Assembly (NCBI RefSeq): GCF_001571105.1
Contig: NZ_BCTD01000011.1
Length of the DNA stretch: 64,000 bases
DNA from: Azotobacter vinelandii
Lineage (GTDB): Bacteria; Pseudomonadota; Gammaproteobacteria; Pseudomonadales; Pseudomonadaceae
Direction: 5' to 3' (one strand)
Of this stretch, positions 17,270 through 26,185 are shown one piece after another. The notes under the pieces are model-generated. The model was not told the DNA's origin. It did no database searches and saw nothing but the letters and a program-made list of their open reading frames with translations. Position numbers and translations under genes: made by a program. Positions within the stretch are counted from its first letter, which is position 1. Each line of letters begins with the position of its first letter.

Positions 17270-17818
17270 ATGTTCAAATACATCGGAGAAGTGCTGTACG
17301 GCACCTTCACCCAGTTGCGCAGCCTGGTGATGGTGTTCTCCCACGCCTTCCGCAAGCGCGACACCCTGCAGTATCCGGAAGAACCCGTCTACCTGCCCCC
17401 GCGCTATCGCGGCCGCATCGTTCTGACCCGCGACCCCGACGGCGAGGAGCGCTGCGTGGCCTGCAACCTCTGCGCGGTGGCCTGCCCGGTCGGCTGCATT
17501 TCCCTGCAGAAGGCCGAGAAGGAAGACGGCCGCTGGTATCCGGAATTCTTCCGCATCAACTTCTCGCGCTGCATCTTCTGCGGCCTTTGCGAGGAGGCCT
17601 GCCCGACCACGGCGATCCAACTCACCCCGGACTTCGAGATGTCCGAGTACAAGCGCCAGGAACTGGTCTACGAGAAGCAGGACCTGCTGATCTCCGGCCC
17701 CGGCAAATACCCGGACTACAACTTCTACCGCGTGGCGGGCATGGCGATCGCCGGCAAGCCGAAAGGCGCCGCGCAGAACGAAGCCGAGCCGATCAACGTG
17801 AAAGGCCTGCTGCCTTAA
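17270..17818 (+). CDS. nuoI: NADH-quinone oxidoreductase subunit I
   Basis: The 23-kDa ferredoxin-like subunit carrying two [4Fe-4S] clusters (N6a and N6b). The two full ligand sets are visible as CVACNLCAVACP and CIFCGLCEEACP in the 182-residue product. AAGGAG lies about 11 bp before ATG 17270, and MFKYIGEVLYGTFTQLRSL is the usual N-terminal amphipathic helix. A longer frame starting within nuoH is rejected. Confidence 0.96.
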   Translation: MFKYIGEVLYGTFTQLRSLVMVFSHAFRKRDTLQYPEEPVYLPPRYRGRIVLTRDPDGEERCVACNLCAVACPVGCISLQKAEKEDGRWYPEFFRINFSRCIFCGLCEEACPTTAIQLTPDFEMSEYKRQELVYEKQDLLISGPGKYPDYNFYRVAGMAIAGKPKGAAQNEAEPINVKGLLP

Positions 17819-17831
17819 GGACCCAGGAAAG

Positions 17832-18332
17832 ATGGAATTCGCGTTCTACCTCAGTGCCGGGTTCGCCGTGGCGTCCACCCTGCGGGTGATCACCCACACC
17901 AACCCCGTGCATGCCCTGCTCTATCTGATCGTTTCCCTGCTGGCGGTAGCCATGTGTTTCTTCAGCCTCGGCGCTCCCTTCGCCGGCGTGCTGGAAATCA
18001 TCGTCTACGCCGGCGCCATCATGGTGCTCTTCGTCTTCGTGGTGATGATGCTCAACCTCGGCCCGGCCGTCGCCGAACAGGAACGGCAATGGCTGAAACC
18101 GGGCATCTGGGCCGGACCGACGCTGCTCTCCGTCCTGCTGCTGGTACAGCTGCTGTACGTGCTGTTCGGCACCTCGGACGGCGCCCTGGTCGGCCAGCAG
18201 ACGGTGGATGCCAAAGCCGTGGGCACCGCCCTGTACGGCCCCTACCTGCTGGCCGTGGAGCTGGCGTCCATGCTGCTGCTCGCCGCGCTGGTCGCCGCCT
18301 ATCACCTCGGCCGCCGCGAAGCCAAGGAGTGA
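17832..18332 (+). CDS. nuoJ: NADH-quinone oxidoreductase subunit J
   Basis: Membrane subunit with five predicted transmembrane helices in 166 residues. The family segment AGAIMVLFVFVVMMLNLG (the helix 3 pi-bulge region that couples quinone chemistry to pumping) is intact at about residues 59-76. AGGAAAG precedes the ATG. The gene ends 4 bp before nuoK. Confidence 0.96.
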   Translation: MEFAFYLSAGFAVASTLRVITHTNPVHALLYLIVSLLAVAMCFFSLGAPFAGVLEIIVYAGAIMVLFVFVVMMLNLGPAVAEQERQWLKPGIWAGPTLLSVLLLVQLLYVLFGTSDGALVGQQTVDAKAVGTALYGPYLLAVELASMLLLAALVAAYHLGRREAKE

Positions 18333-18336
18333 CCCG

Positions 18337-18645
18337 ATGAATGCAATTCCCATGGAGCACGGCCTGGCGCTGTCCGGCGTGCTGTTCAGCCTCGGCCTGA
18401 TCGGCCTGATGGTACGGCGCAACATCCTGTTCGTACTGATGAGTCTGGAAGTCATGATGAACGCGGCCGCCCTGGCCTTCGTGGTCGCCGGCAGCCGCTG
18501 GGCGCAGGCCGACGGGCAGATCATGTTCATTCTGGTGATCACCCTGGCAGCCGCCGAGGCCAGCATCGGCCTGGCGATCCTGCTGCAGTTGCATCGCCGC
18601 TTCCATACCCTCGATATCGACGCTGCCAGCGAGATGCGCGGATGA
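18337..18645 (+). CDS. nuoK: NADH-quinone oxidoreductase subunit K
   Basis: Small three-helix membrane subunit of 102 residues related to MrpC. The buried glutamates essential for pumping are visible in LMSLEVMMNAAALAF and TLAAAEASIGLAI. I start at ATG 18337, with AAGGAG about 7 bp upstream. The stop overlaps the nuoL start as ATGA. Confidence 0.96.
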   Translation: MNAIPMEHGLALSGVLFSLGLIGLMVRRNILFVLMSLEVMMNAAALAFVVAGSRWAQADGQIMFILVITLAAAEASIGLAILLQLHRRFHTLDIDAASEMRG

Positions 18646-20489
18646 ACCTACTATTCCTTACCTGTCTGTTTCCGCTGATCGGCTGGCTGCTGCTGGCCTT
18701 CTCCCGCGGACGCCTTTCCGAAAACCTGTCGGCGCTGATCGGCGTCGGCTCCGTAGGCCTCTCGGCCCTGACCGCCGCCAACGTCATCTGGCAGTTCCAC
18801 AGCGCTCCGCCGGAAGGCGGCGTCTTCACCCAGACGCTGTGGCAGTGGATGAGCGTGGACGGCTTCGCGCCGAGCTTCACCCTCTACCTGGACGGCCTTT
18901 CGGTCACCATGCTCGGCGTGGTCACCGGCGTGGGCTTCCTGATCCACCTGTTCGCCAGTTGGTACATGCGCGGTGAAGAGGGCTACTCGCGCTTCTTCGC
19001 CTATACCAACCTGTTCATCGCCAGCATGCTGTTCCTGGTGCTGGGCGACAACCTGCTGTTCCTCTACTTCGGCTGGGAAGGCGTGGGGCTGTGCTCCTAC
19101 CTGCTGATCGGCTTCTACTACCACGAACGCAAGAACGGCAACGCGGCGCTCAAGGCCTTCATCGTCACCCGCATCGGCGACGTGTTCATGGCCATCGGCC
19201 TGTTCATCCTGTTCTTCAATCTCGGCACCCTGAACATCCAGGAGCTGGTCGGCCTGGCTGCGCAGAAATACGCGGAAGGCGACAACTGGCTGTGGATCGC
19301 CACCCTGATGCTGCTCGGCGGCGCGGTCGGCAAGTCCGCCCAACTGCCACTGCAGACCTGGCTGGCCGACGCCATGGCCGGCCCGACCCCGGTTTCGGCG
19401 CTGATCCACGCGGCGACCATGGTGACCGCCGGCGTCTATCTGATCGCCCGGACCCATGGCCTCTACCTGCTGACCCCGGAGATCCTCGACCTGGTCGGCA
19501 TCGTCGGCGGCCTGACCCTGCTGCTGGCCGGCTTCGCCGCCCTGGTGCAGACCGACATCAAGCGTGTCCTCGCCTACTCGACCATGAGCCAGATCGGCTA
19601 CATGTTCCTCGCCCTGGGCGTCGGTGCCTGGGACGCGGCGATCTTCCACCTGATGACCCACGCTTTCTTCAAGGCCCTGCTGTTCCTCGCTTCCGGCTCG
19701 GTGATCCTCGCCTGCCACCACGAACAGAACATCTTCAAGATGGGCGGCCTGCGCAAGAAGCTGCCGCTGGCCTACGCCAGCTTCCTGGTCGGCGGCGCGG
19801 CGCTGGCCGCCCTGCCGCTGCTGACCGCGGGCTTCTACTCCAAGGACGAAATCCTCTGGGAAGCCTACGCCAGCGGTCGCGTCCTGCTGCTCTTCGCCGG
19901 TCTGGCCGGTGCCTTCCTGACCTCCCTGTACACCTTCCGGCTGATCTTCATCGCCTTCCATGGCGAGGCCAAGGGCGAGGTGCATGAAGGACACGGCATC
20001 GCCCACAACCTGCCGCTCGTGGTGCTGATCGTCCTGTCCACCTTCATCGGCGCCTGGATAGTGCCGCCGCTGCACGGCGTGCTGCCGGAAAGCGCCGGCC
20101 ATGCCGGTGGCGGGGCCAAGCACGTGCTGGAAGTCATCTCCGCCGTCGTCGCGCTGGCCGGTATCGCCTTCGCCGCGCGCCTCTATCTGGGCGACCGGCA
20201 ACTGCTCGACGGCATCGCCCGGAGCGAGCCGGCGCGCCAGTTGATCCCCCTGTGGTATGCCGCCTGGGGCTTCGACTGGCTCTACGACCGCCTGTTCGTC
20301 ACTCCCTACCTGCAGCTCTGCCGCCTGCTCGGTCGCGACCCCATCGACCGTGGCATCAGCGTGATTCCGCGCCTGGCGCGCGACGGTCACGGGGTTTTGA
20401 GTCGCAGCGAGACCGGCCAGTTGCGCTGGTATGCCGGCTCCATCGTCGGCGGTGCCGTGCTGCTGCTCGGCATCGTGCTGTTGGCCTGA
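18642..20489 (+). CDS. nuoL: NADH-quinone oxidoreductase subunit L
   Basis: Distal antiporter-like proton-pumping subunit of 615 residues with about 16 transmembrane segments and the long lateral helix at the C-terminus. Conserved pump residues lie in GWEGVGLCSYLLIGFYY (glutamate) and GKSAQLPLQTWLADAMAGPTPVSALIHAATMVTAGVYL (lysine/histidine region). The broken-helix segment TDIKRVLAYSTMSQIG is present. It overlaps nuoK by 4 bp. Confidence 0.96.
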   Translation: MNLLFLTCLFPLIGWLLLAFSRGRLSENLSALIGVGSVGLSALTAANVIWQFHSAPPEGGVFTQTLWQWMSVDGFAPSFTLYLDGLSVTMLGVVTGVGFLIHLFASWYMRGEEGYSRFFAYTNLFIASMLFLVLGDNLLFLYFGWEGVGLCSYLLIGFYYHERKNGNAALKAFIVTRIGDVFMAIGLFILFFNLGTLNIQELVGLAAQKYAEGDNWLWIATLMLLGGAVGKSAQLPLQTWLADAMAGPTPVSALIHAATMVTAGVYLIARTHGLYLLTPEILDLVGIVGGLTLLLAGFAALVQTDIKRVLAYSTMSQIGYMFLALGVGAWDAAIFHLMTHAFFKALLFLASGSVILACHHEQNIFKMGGLRKKLPLAYASFLVGGAALAALPLLTAGFYSKDEILWEAYASGRVLLLFAGLAGAFLTSLYTFRLIFIAFHGEAKGEVHEGHGIAHNLPLVVLIVLSTFIGAWIVPPLHGVLPESAGHAGGGAKHVLEVISAVVALAGIAFAARLYLGDRQLLDGIARSEPARQLIPLWYAAWGFDWLYDRLFVTPYLQLCRLLGRDPIDRGISVIPRLARDGHGVLSRSETGQLRWYAGSIVGGAVLLLGIVLLA

Positions 20490-20516
20490 CATTTTGCGAA
20501 AGGAATTGAGCCCGTC

Positions 20517-22046
20517 ATGATTCTGCCCTGGCTGATCCTGATCCCCTTCATCGGCGGCCTGCTGTGCTGGCAAGGTGAGCGCTTCGGCACCACCCTGCCG
20601 CGCTGGATCGCGCTGCTGACCATGTCCCTGCTGCTGGTTCTCGGCCTCTGGCTGTGGGCCACCGGGGACTATACCCTGGCCCCCGCACCGGGAGCCGCCC
20701 CCCTCTGGACCTCCGAGTTCCGGCTGAGCTGGATCGAGCGTTTCGGTATCGAAGTACACCTGGCCCTCGATGGCCTGTCGATACTGATGGTGGTTCTCAC
20801 CGGCCTGCTCGGCGTGCTTTCGGTCCTCTGCTCCTGGAAGGAAATCCAGCAGAAGGTCGGTTTCTTCCACCTCAACCTGATGTGGATTCTCGGTGGCGTG
20901 GTCGGCGTCTTCCTGGCCGTCGACCTGTTCCTGTTCTTCTTCTTCTGGGAAATGATGCTGGTGCCGATGTACTTCCTCATCGCGCTCTGGGGTCATAGCG
21001 GCAGTACGGGCAGCACCCGGATCACCGCCGCCACCAAGTTCTTCATCTTCACCCAGGCCAGCGGCCTGGTCATGCTGGTGGCCATCCTCGGCCTGGTGTT
21101 CGTCCACTACAGCCAGACCGGCGTACTCACCTTCAACTACGCCGATCTGCTGAAGACCCAGTTGGAGCCGGGCACCGAGTTCCTGCTGATGCTCGGCTTC
21201 TTCATCTCCTTCGCGGTGAAGTTCCCGGTGATCCCGGTCCACTCCTGGCTGCCCGACGCCCATGCCCAGGCGCCGACCGCCGGTTCCGTGGACCTCGCCG
21301 GCATCCTGCTGAAGACCGCCGCCTACGGCCTGCTGCGCTTCGCCCTGCCGCTGTTCCCCAACGCCTCGGCCGAATTCGCGCCGATCGCCATGGGCCTCGG
21401 CGTGTTCGCCATCGTCTACGGCGCCCTGGTGTCCTTCGCGCAGACCGACATCAAGCGCCTGGTGGCCTATTCCAGCGTGTCGCACATGGGCTTCATCCTG
21501 ATCGCCATCTACTCCGGCAGCCAGATCGCCCTGCAGGGCGCCGTGGTGCAGATGATCGCCCACGGCCTCTCCGCCGCCGCGCTGTTCATCCTCTGCGGCC
21601 AGCTCTACGAACGCCTGCACACCCGCGACATGCGCGAGATGGGCGGCATCTGGGGACGCATGCCCTGGCTGCCGGCGGTCAGCCTGTTCTTCGCCGCCGC
21701 CGCGCTCGGCCTGCCGGGCACCGGCAACTTCGTCGGCGAATTCCTGGTCCTGATCGGCACCTTCCCGCAGGCGCCGTGGATCACCGTGCTGGCCTCCACC
21801 GGCCTGGTGCTCGGCTCGGTCTACTCGCTGATCATGATCCACCGCGCCTACTTCGGCCCGGCCAGGGCGGAAGGCGCCCTGCTCGGTCTGAACACCCGCG
21901 AACTGAGCATGGTGCTCGGCCTGGCAGGATTGCTGATCCTCCTCGGCGTCTACCCGCAGCCGGTTCTCGACACTTCCGCCGCCAGCATGCAAGGCGTGCA
22001 GCAGTGGCTGAGCACCGCCCTCACCCAACTCGTTTCGGCCCGGTAA
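20517..22046 (+). CDS. nuoM: NADH-quinone oxidoreductase subunit M
   Basis: Antiporter-like pumping subunit with about 14 transmembrane helices in 509 residues. The essential glutamate is in FFFFWEMMLVPMYFLIALWG, and the central lysine/histidine region is AVKFPVIPVHSWLPDAHAQAPTAGSVDLAGILLKTAAYGLLRF. AAAGGAATTGAG upstream gives a ribosome-binding site. nuoN follows after 8 bp. Confidence 0.96.
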   Translation: MILPWLILIPFIGGLLCWQGERFGTTLPRWIALLTMSLLLVLGLWLWATGDYTLAPAPGAAPLWTSEFRLSWIERFGIEVHLALDGLSILMVVLTGLLGVLSVLCSWKEIQQKVGFFHLNLMWILGGVVGVFLAVDLFLFFFFWEMMLVPMYFLIALWGHSGSTGSTRITAATKFFIFTQASGLVMLVAILGLVFVHYSQTGVLTFNYADLLKTQLEPGTEFLLMLGFFISFAVKFPVIPVHSWLPDAHAQAPTAGSVDLAGILLKTAAYGLLRFALPLFPNASAEFAPIAMGLGVFAIVYGALVSFAQTDIKRLVAYSSVSHMGFILIAIYSGSQIALQGAVVQMIAHGLSAAALFILCGQLYERLHTRDMREMGGIWGRMPWLPAVSLFFAAAALGLPGTGNFVGEFLVLIGTFPQAPWITVLASTGLVLGSVYSLIMIHRAYFGPARAEGALLGLNTRELSMVLGLAGLLILLGVYPQPVLDTSAASMQGVQQWLSTALTQLVSAR

Positions 22047-22054
22047 GTAGAGCC

Positions 22055-23527
22055 ATGCAAATCACGACGCAACAACTCATCGCCCTGCTGCCGCTGCTCA
22101 TCACCTCCGCCACCATCGTGGCGGTGATGCTCGGCATCGCCTGGAAGCGCAACCACTCGCTGACCTTCATCCTTTCGGTGTCCGGTCTCAACCTCGCCCT
22201 GCTGTCGGTCATTCCGGCGGCCAAGGTCGCGCCGCTGGCGGTCACCCCGCTGCTGCAGATGGACAGCTTCGCCGCGTTCTACACGGCGCTGATCCTGGTC
22301 GCCACCCTGGCCTGCGTGACCCTGATCCATGCCTACATGGGCGACAAGAGCGGCACGCCGGGCTATCCCGGCAACCGCGAGGAAATGTACCTGCTGATCC
22401 TGCTCGCCACGACCGGGGCGCTGGTGCTGGTCGGGGCCCAGCACCTGGCCGGGCTGTTCATCGGCCTGGAACTGCTTTCGGTACCGGTCTACGGCATGGT
22501 CGCCTATGCCTTCTTCAACCGGCGTTCGCTGGAAGCCGGCATCAAGTACATGGTGCTCTCGGCCGCGGGCTCGGCCTTCCTGCTGTTCGGCATGGCCCTG
22601 CTCTACGCCGAATCCGGCAGCCTGAGCTTCGCCAGCCTGGGCAACGCCCTGGCGCCGGACGGCGTGCAGGGCAGCCTGATACATGTCGGCATCGGCCTGA
22701 TGCTGATCGGCCTGGCCTTCAAGCTGTCGCTGGTGCCCTTCCACCTGTGGACGCCGGACGTCTACGAAGGCGCGCCGGCACCGGTCTCGGCCTTCCTGGC
22801 GACCGCCAGCAAGGTCGCGGTGTTCGCCGTGCTGCTGCGCCTGTACCAGATCTCTCCGGCGACGTCCGGCGGCTGGCTGAACGACCTGCTGAGCCTGATC
22901 GCCGTCGCCTCGATCCTGCTCGGCAACCTGCTGGCGCTGCTGCAGAGCAACCTCAAGCGTCTGCTCGGCTACTCGTCCATCGCCCATTTCGGCTACCTGC
23001 TGGTGGCGCTGATCGCCAGCGAGGGCATGGCCGTGGAGGCGATCGGCGTCTACCTGGCGTCCTACGTGCTGACCAGCCTCGGCGCCTTCGGGGTGATCAC
23101 CCTGATGTCCACGCCCTACAGCGGCCGCGACGCCGACGCCCTGTACGAGTACCGCGGCCTGTTCTGGCGCCGTCCGTACCTGACCGCCGTGCTCACCACC
23201 ATGATGCTGTCGCTGGCCGGCATCCCGCTGACGGCCGGCTTCATCGGCAAGTTCTACGTGATCGCCGCGGGCGTCGAGTCCGGGCTCTGGTGGCTGCTCG
23301 CGGCGCTGGTCATCGGTAGCGCCATCGGCGTCTACTACTACCTGCGGGTGACGGTCACCCTGTACCTGGTCGAGCCGAAGTTGCAGCGTCGCGACGCTCC
23401 GCTCCGCTGGAACCTGGGCAGCGGCGGCATCATGCTGCTGCTCATCGCCCTGCTGGCCTTCGGCCTCGGCGTCTACCCGCAACCCCTGCTGGAGCTGGTG
23501 CAGCAGAGCGGCCTGCTGGTCGGCTGA
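22055..23527 (+). CDS. nuoN: NADH-quinone oxidoreductase subunit N
   Basis: Third antiporter-like pumping subunit of 490 residues and about 14 transmembrane helices. It has ELLSVPVYGMVAY around the key glutamate and FKLSLVPFHLWTPDVYEGAPAPVSAFLATASKVA as the central helix-break. I start at ATG 22055 (MQITTQQLIALLPLLITSA); the longer frame begins within nuoM. It closes the operon, and a perfect 16-bp hairpin follows. Confidence 0.96.
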   Translation: MQITTQQLIALLPLLITSATIVAVMLGIAWKRNHSLTFILSVSGLNLALLSVIPAAKVAPLAVTPLLQMDSFAAFYTALILVATLACVTLIHAYMGDKSGTPGYPGNREEMYLLILLATTGALVLVGAQHLAGLFIGLELLSVPVYGMVAYAFFNRRSLEAGIKYMVLSAAGSAFLLFGMALLYAESGSLSFASLGNALAPDGVQGSLIHVGIGLMLIGLAFKLSLVPFHLWTPDVYEGAPAPVSAFLATASKVAVFAVLLRLYQISPATSGGWLNDLLSLIAVASILLGNLLALLQSNLKRLLGYSSIAHFGYLLVALIASEGMAVEAIGVYLASYVLTSLGAFGVITLMSTPYSGRDADALYEYRGLFWRRPYLTAVLTTMMLSLAGIPLTAGFIGKFYVIAAGVESGLWWLLAALVIGSAIGVYYYLRVTVTLYLVEPKLQRRDAPLRWNLGSGGIMLLLIALLAFGLGVYPQPLLELVQQSGLLVG

Positions 23528-23537
23528 AGCCGGATCA

Positions 23538-23573
23538 CCGACACGGCGGAGCGACTGCGCTCCGCCGTGTCGG
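23538..23573. terminator. Bidirectional hairpin between nuoN and bqsS
   Basis: A perfect 16-bp stem with a four-base ACTG loop lies 10 bp after the nuoN stop and 33 bp before the end of the convergent bqsS gene. No T-run follows on either strand, but the stem strength and position fit a shared transcript end. Confidence 0.75.
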
Positions 23574-23606
23574 CACACCTCAGCGGAACGCCTTTCCCTC
23601 TCCCGT

Positions 23607-24929
23607 TCACGCTTCCCTGCGCGCCGGCAACTCGATCGTCACCCGCAATCCTCCCAGCGGCGAGTCCTGCAGCGCCAGCCTGCCCTGCCAGGCCTCGAGG
23701 ATATCGCGCACTATGGCCAGGCCCAGTCCGTGCCCGGCGACCTGCTCGTCCAGGCGGATGCCGCGATTCATGGCCTCGGCGCGGAATTCGGCGGCCATTC
23801 CCGGACCGTCGTCGTCGACCAGGATCGACCAGCCGCCCGGCACACCGGCGATTTCCAGTTTCACCTGCGTCCGCGCCCACTTGCAGGCGTTGTCCAGCAG
23901 GTTGCCGAGCAGCTCCAGCATATCTTCCCGGTCCCACGGCAGGCGCACGCCTGGCGGCGCCTGCCAATCGAGCGCCAGCCCCCGGTTGTGGACCATCGCC
24001 AGGGTGGCGAACAGTCCGGGCAGTTCCGCCGCGCAATCGAAGTGGCTGGCCGGCAACGCCTCGCCGGCCAGCCGCGCACGCCCCAGTTCCCGGGCCAGGC
24101 GCTGCTCGATCTGCGCCAGTTGCTCCTGCAGCGACGCCTGCAGTTCCGGGCAGGCAGCCAGTTCGTCCCGTGCGGCCAGACTGGTCAGCACGGCCAGCGG
24201 CGTCTTCAGGGCGTGGCCGAGATTGCCGACCGCATGCCGCGACCGCTGCAGCGTGTTCTCGGTCTGGCGCAGCAGGTGGTTGATCTGTGCCACCAATGGC
24301 TCCAGCTCGACGGGAACCCCGCTGTCCAGTTGCTGGCGAAGCCCCTGCTGCAACTGCTCGACCTGGCGGCGTACCTCTTCGAGCGGTTTCAGGGCCCGGC
24401 GCACCGTGAGTCGCTGCAGCAGCACCACCAGAACCAGCACGCCCAGCCCCAGCAGGCAACCGAGCCCCTGCACGCGCCGGTAGGCCTGCAGGATCGGCGT
24501 ATAGTCGGAAGCCACGCTGATCGAAATGTCCTGGCCGAAACGCCGGTAGTCGGCACGGTAGAGAAGCAGACGCTGCCCGTTCGGACCGTCGACCAGCCCG
24601 TCCTGCAGGCCCGTGCCGGGCGAAACCGCCAGGGCATGGTCCCAGAGGGAGCGCGAACGCCAGCTCTCGTCAGCCAGGTCGATACGGAAATAATGGCCGG
24701 AATAGGGACGCTGGTAGACGCCCGGCAGGCGCGGCTCATCCAGCTGGATGCCCTGCTGTCCACGGACCAGACCGGTCAGCAGGGCTTCCGCCTGCTCGCG
24801 CAGATCGTCCTGCAGGTAGCGGCGCAGCCCCGCATCGAGCATCCAGAGCGTGCTTTGCGCCAGCAGAAGCCCGGCGCCCAGCAGGACACCGATCAGCCCC
24901 AGCCCCAGCCGGCGCTGGATCGATCTCAA
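23607..24929 (-). CDS. bqsS: Sensor histidine kinase, BqsS/CarS type
   Basis: Inner-membrane kinase of 440 residues. It has a first membrane segment at about residues 8-28, a periplasmic domain to about 153, a second segment at 155-172, then HAMP-like linker and kinase domains. The phospho-acceptor is H239 in GNLGHALKTPLAVL. The ATP-binding boxes are LLDNACKWA, DDDGPGM and GHGLGLAIV. The periplasmic part contains R44-E-Q-A-E48, an RExxE motif like the one tied to Fe(II) sensing in Pseudomonas BqsS. In P. aeruginosa the same family is also called CarS (calcium). It overlaps bqsR by 4 bp, and the nuo neighbourhood is the same as I remember for P. aeruginosa. Confidence 0.85.
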   Translation of the reverse strand: MRSIQRRLGLGLIGVLLGAGLLLAQSTLWMLDAGLRRYLQDDLREQAEALLTGLVRGQQGIQLDEPRLPGVYQRPYSGHYFRIDLADESWRSRSLWDHALAVSPGTGLQDGLVDGPNGQRLLLYRADYRRFGQDISISVASDYTPILQAYRRVQGLGCLLGLGVLVLVVLLQRLTVRRALKPLEEVRRQVEQLQQGLRQQLDSGVPVELEPLVAQINHLLRQTENTLQRSRHAVGNLGHALKTPLAVLTSLAARDELAACPELQASLQEQLAQIEQRLARELGRARLAGEALPASHFDCAAELPGLFATLAMVHNRGLALDWQAPPGVRLPWDREDMLELLGNLLDNACKWARTQVKLEIAGVPGGWSILVDDDGPGMAAEFRAEAMNRGIRLDEQVAGHGLGLAIVRDILEAWQGRLALQDSPLGGLRVTIELPARREA

Positions 24930-25591
24930 TGCACACCGGCGAAGCGGTAGCCCTGGCCTCGGCGGGTTTCGATCACTGTCCGGCCGAGCTTGCCGCGCAG
25001 GCGGTTGATGTGCACCTCGATGACGTTGGAGTCGCGCTCGGTTTCGCCGTCGTAGAGATGCTCGGCGAGTTGCCCCTTGGAGAGCAACTGGCCCGGGTGC
25101 AGCATCAGGTAGCGCAGCAGGCGGAACTCGGCGGCGGTGAGCTCGATATCCTCCGTACCGCAGCGAACCACCTGACGGGCTTCATCGAGCTGCAGTCCCC
25201 CCGCTTCCAGCTGAGGCTGATTGGCCAGCCCGTGGGCCCGGCGCAGCAGCGCCTGGATGCGCAGTTGCAGTTCCTCGGGATGGAAGGGCTTGCACAGATA
25301 GTCGTCGGCCCCCGCCTTCAGCCCCTCGATGCGTTCCGCCCAGGAAGCGCGGGCGGTGAGCACCAGTACCGGTGTGGCCAGTCCCTGGGCGCGCCACTCG
25401 CGCAACACCTCCAGCCCCGGCTTACCGGGCAGTCCCAGATCGAGAATCATCAGATCGTAAGGCTCGCAGGCCCCCTGGCGGGCGGCATCGCGCCCATCGG
25501 CCAACCAATCGACGGCATAGCCCTGGCGCTGCAGGCTGGCCACCAGCTCATCGGCCAGGCTGACCGAGTCTTCCACCAACAGCAGACGCAT
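24926..25591 (-). CDS. bqsR: OmpR/PhoB-family response regulator, BqsR/CarR type
   Basis: 221-residue two-domain regulator. The receiver has the acidic pocket E7/D8, phospho-acceptor D51 (ILDLGLPG), T79 and K101 (KPFHPEEL). The winged-helix DNA-binding domain follows from about residue 127, with the recognition region NVIEVHINRLRGKLG and C-terminal RGQGYRFAG hairpin. It lies between a PepSY gene, with which it shares one base (stop/start TGATG), and bqsS, so the three form one operon. The likely signal is Fe(II) or Ca2+ by analogy to BqsR/CarR. Confidence 0.88.
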   Translation of the reverse strand: MRLLLVEDSVSLADELVASLQRQGYAVDWLADGRDAARQGACEPYDLMILDLGLPGKPGLEVLREWRAQGLATPVLVLTARASWAERIEGLKAGADDYLCKPFHPEELQLRIQALLRRAHGLANQPQLEAGGLQLDEARQVVRCGTEDIELTAAEFRLLRYLMLHPGQLLSKGQLAEHLYDGETERDSNVIEVHINRLRGKLGRTVIETRRGQGYRFAGVH

Positions 25592-25911
25592 CAGTCGTCT
25601 TCCTCGTCCTTTAGGATGCGGCCGTCGCGGGCATCCAGTTCCAACTCGCGCACGACCCCGCCGGTCGTGAGCAGTTCCACCTCATAAACGTAGGCGCCGT
25701 GCTCTTCCTCCAGTTCGGCCTCGAGCAGACTGGCGCCCGGGTAACGGTCCAGGGCACTGCGGACCAGTTGTTCGAGCGGCAGGATGACGCCCTCCTGACG
25801 CAGACGCAGGGCCTGGTCCTGATCCAGGTCCCGCGCATCCGCGCTCAACAGGCAGAAGGCGGCGAGCAGGGCTGCCCCCCAGGCTCCGAAGCGGGCACAC
25901 GCGCGCATCAT
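25591..25911 (-). CDS. Exported PepSY-domain protein
   Basis: A predicted periplasmic PepSY protein of about 106 residues, first gene of the leftward bqs-like operon. The mature part (DLDQDQALRLRQEGVILPLEQLVRSALDRYPGASLLEAELEEEHGAYVYEVELL...DARDGRILKDEEDD) is a standard PepSY repeat with an acidic tail that could bind metal. The start is uncertain. I prefer ATG 25911, which gives a signal peptide MMRACARFGAWGAALLAAFCLLSADA. ATG 25926 is also possible, while the longest frame (to 26094) lacks support. PepSY genes next to bqsRS are known in Pseudomonas. Confidence 0.78.
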   Translation of the reverse strand: MMRACARFGAWGAALLAAFCLLSADARDLDQDQALRLRQEGVILPLEQLVRSALDRYPGASLLEAELEEEHGAYVYEVELLTTGGVVRELELDARDGRILKDEEDD

Positions 25912-26134
25912 TGGCCGAAGGCGCATCCTGCGGACGGGACGATGAAAGCAAGCATGGAAGAATCCCTCGAAAAACGTGGTGGACAGAGAGGCTGGCAGGA
26001 ACCGCCGTCCCCCGAGGCCCCTCTTCGACCAGTCTGGGGCCAGTGCCTTAATACAGGCTGAACGGCGACTTCCGGTCGTTCCCGGTGGAACCATAAGCCG
26101 GCTCAGGGGTTAAAATCCACCCCGCGCGCCTGCG

Positions 26135-26160
26135 GGACGCGCCCGAAGCGGGAAGCGTCC
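26135..26160 (+). promoter_or_regulatory. Nested hairpin in the queD 5' leader
   Basis: GGACGC (26135-26140) pairs with GCGTCC (26155-26160). Inside it CCCG pairs with CGGG around AAG, giving an interrupted 10-bp stem 25 bp before the GTG start. A TAAAAT -10-like element lies at 26111-26116 without a convincing -35. I see no preQ1-riboswitch signature, so this is only a structural element. Confidence 0.4.
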
Positions 26161-26185
26161 AACTCACCCATCAAGGCACTGTTCA

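Noticed and set aside
18651..22028. 1125-codon open frame antisense to nuoL-nuoM
   Set aside because: It is a mirror of GC-rich third positions of real genes. Its composition is Gln/Gly/Asp/His-rich with no domain, no ribosome-binding site and no neighbour logic.
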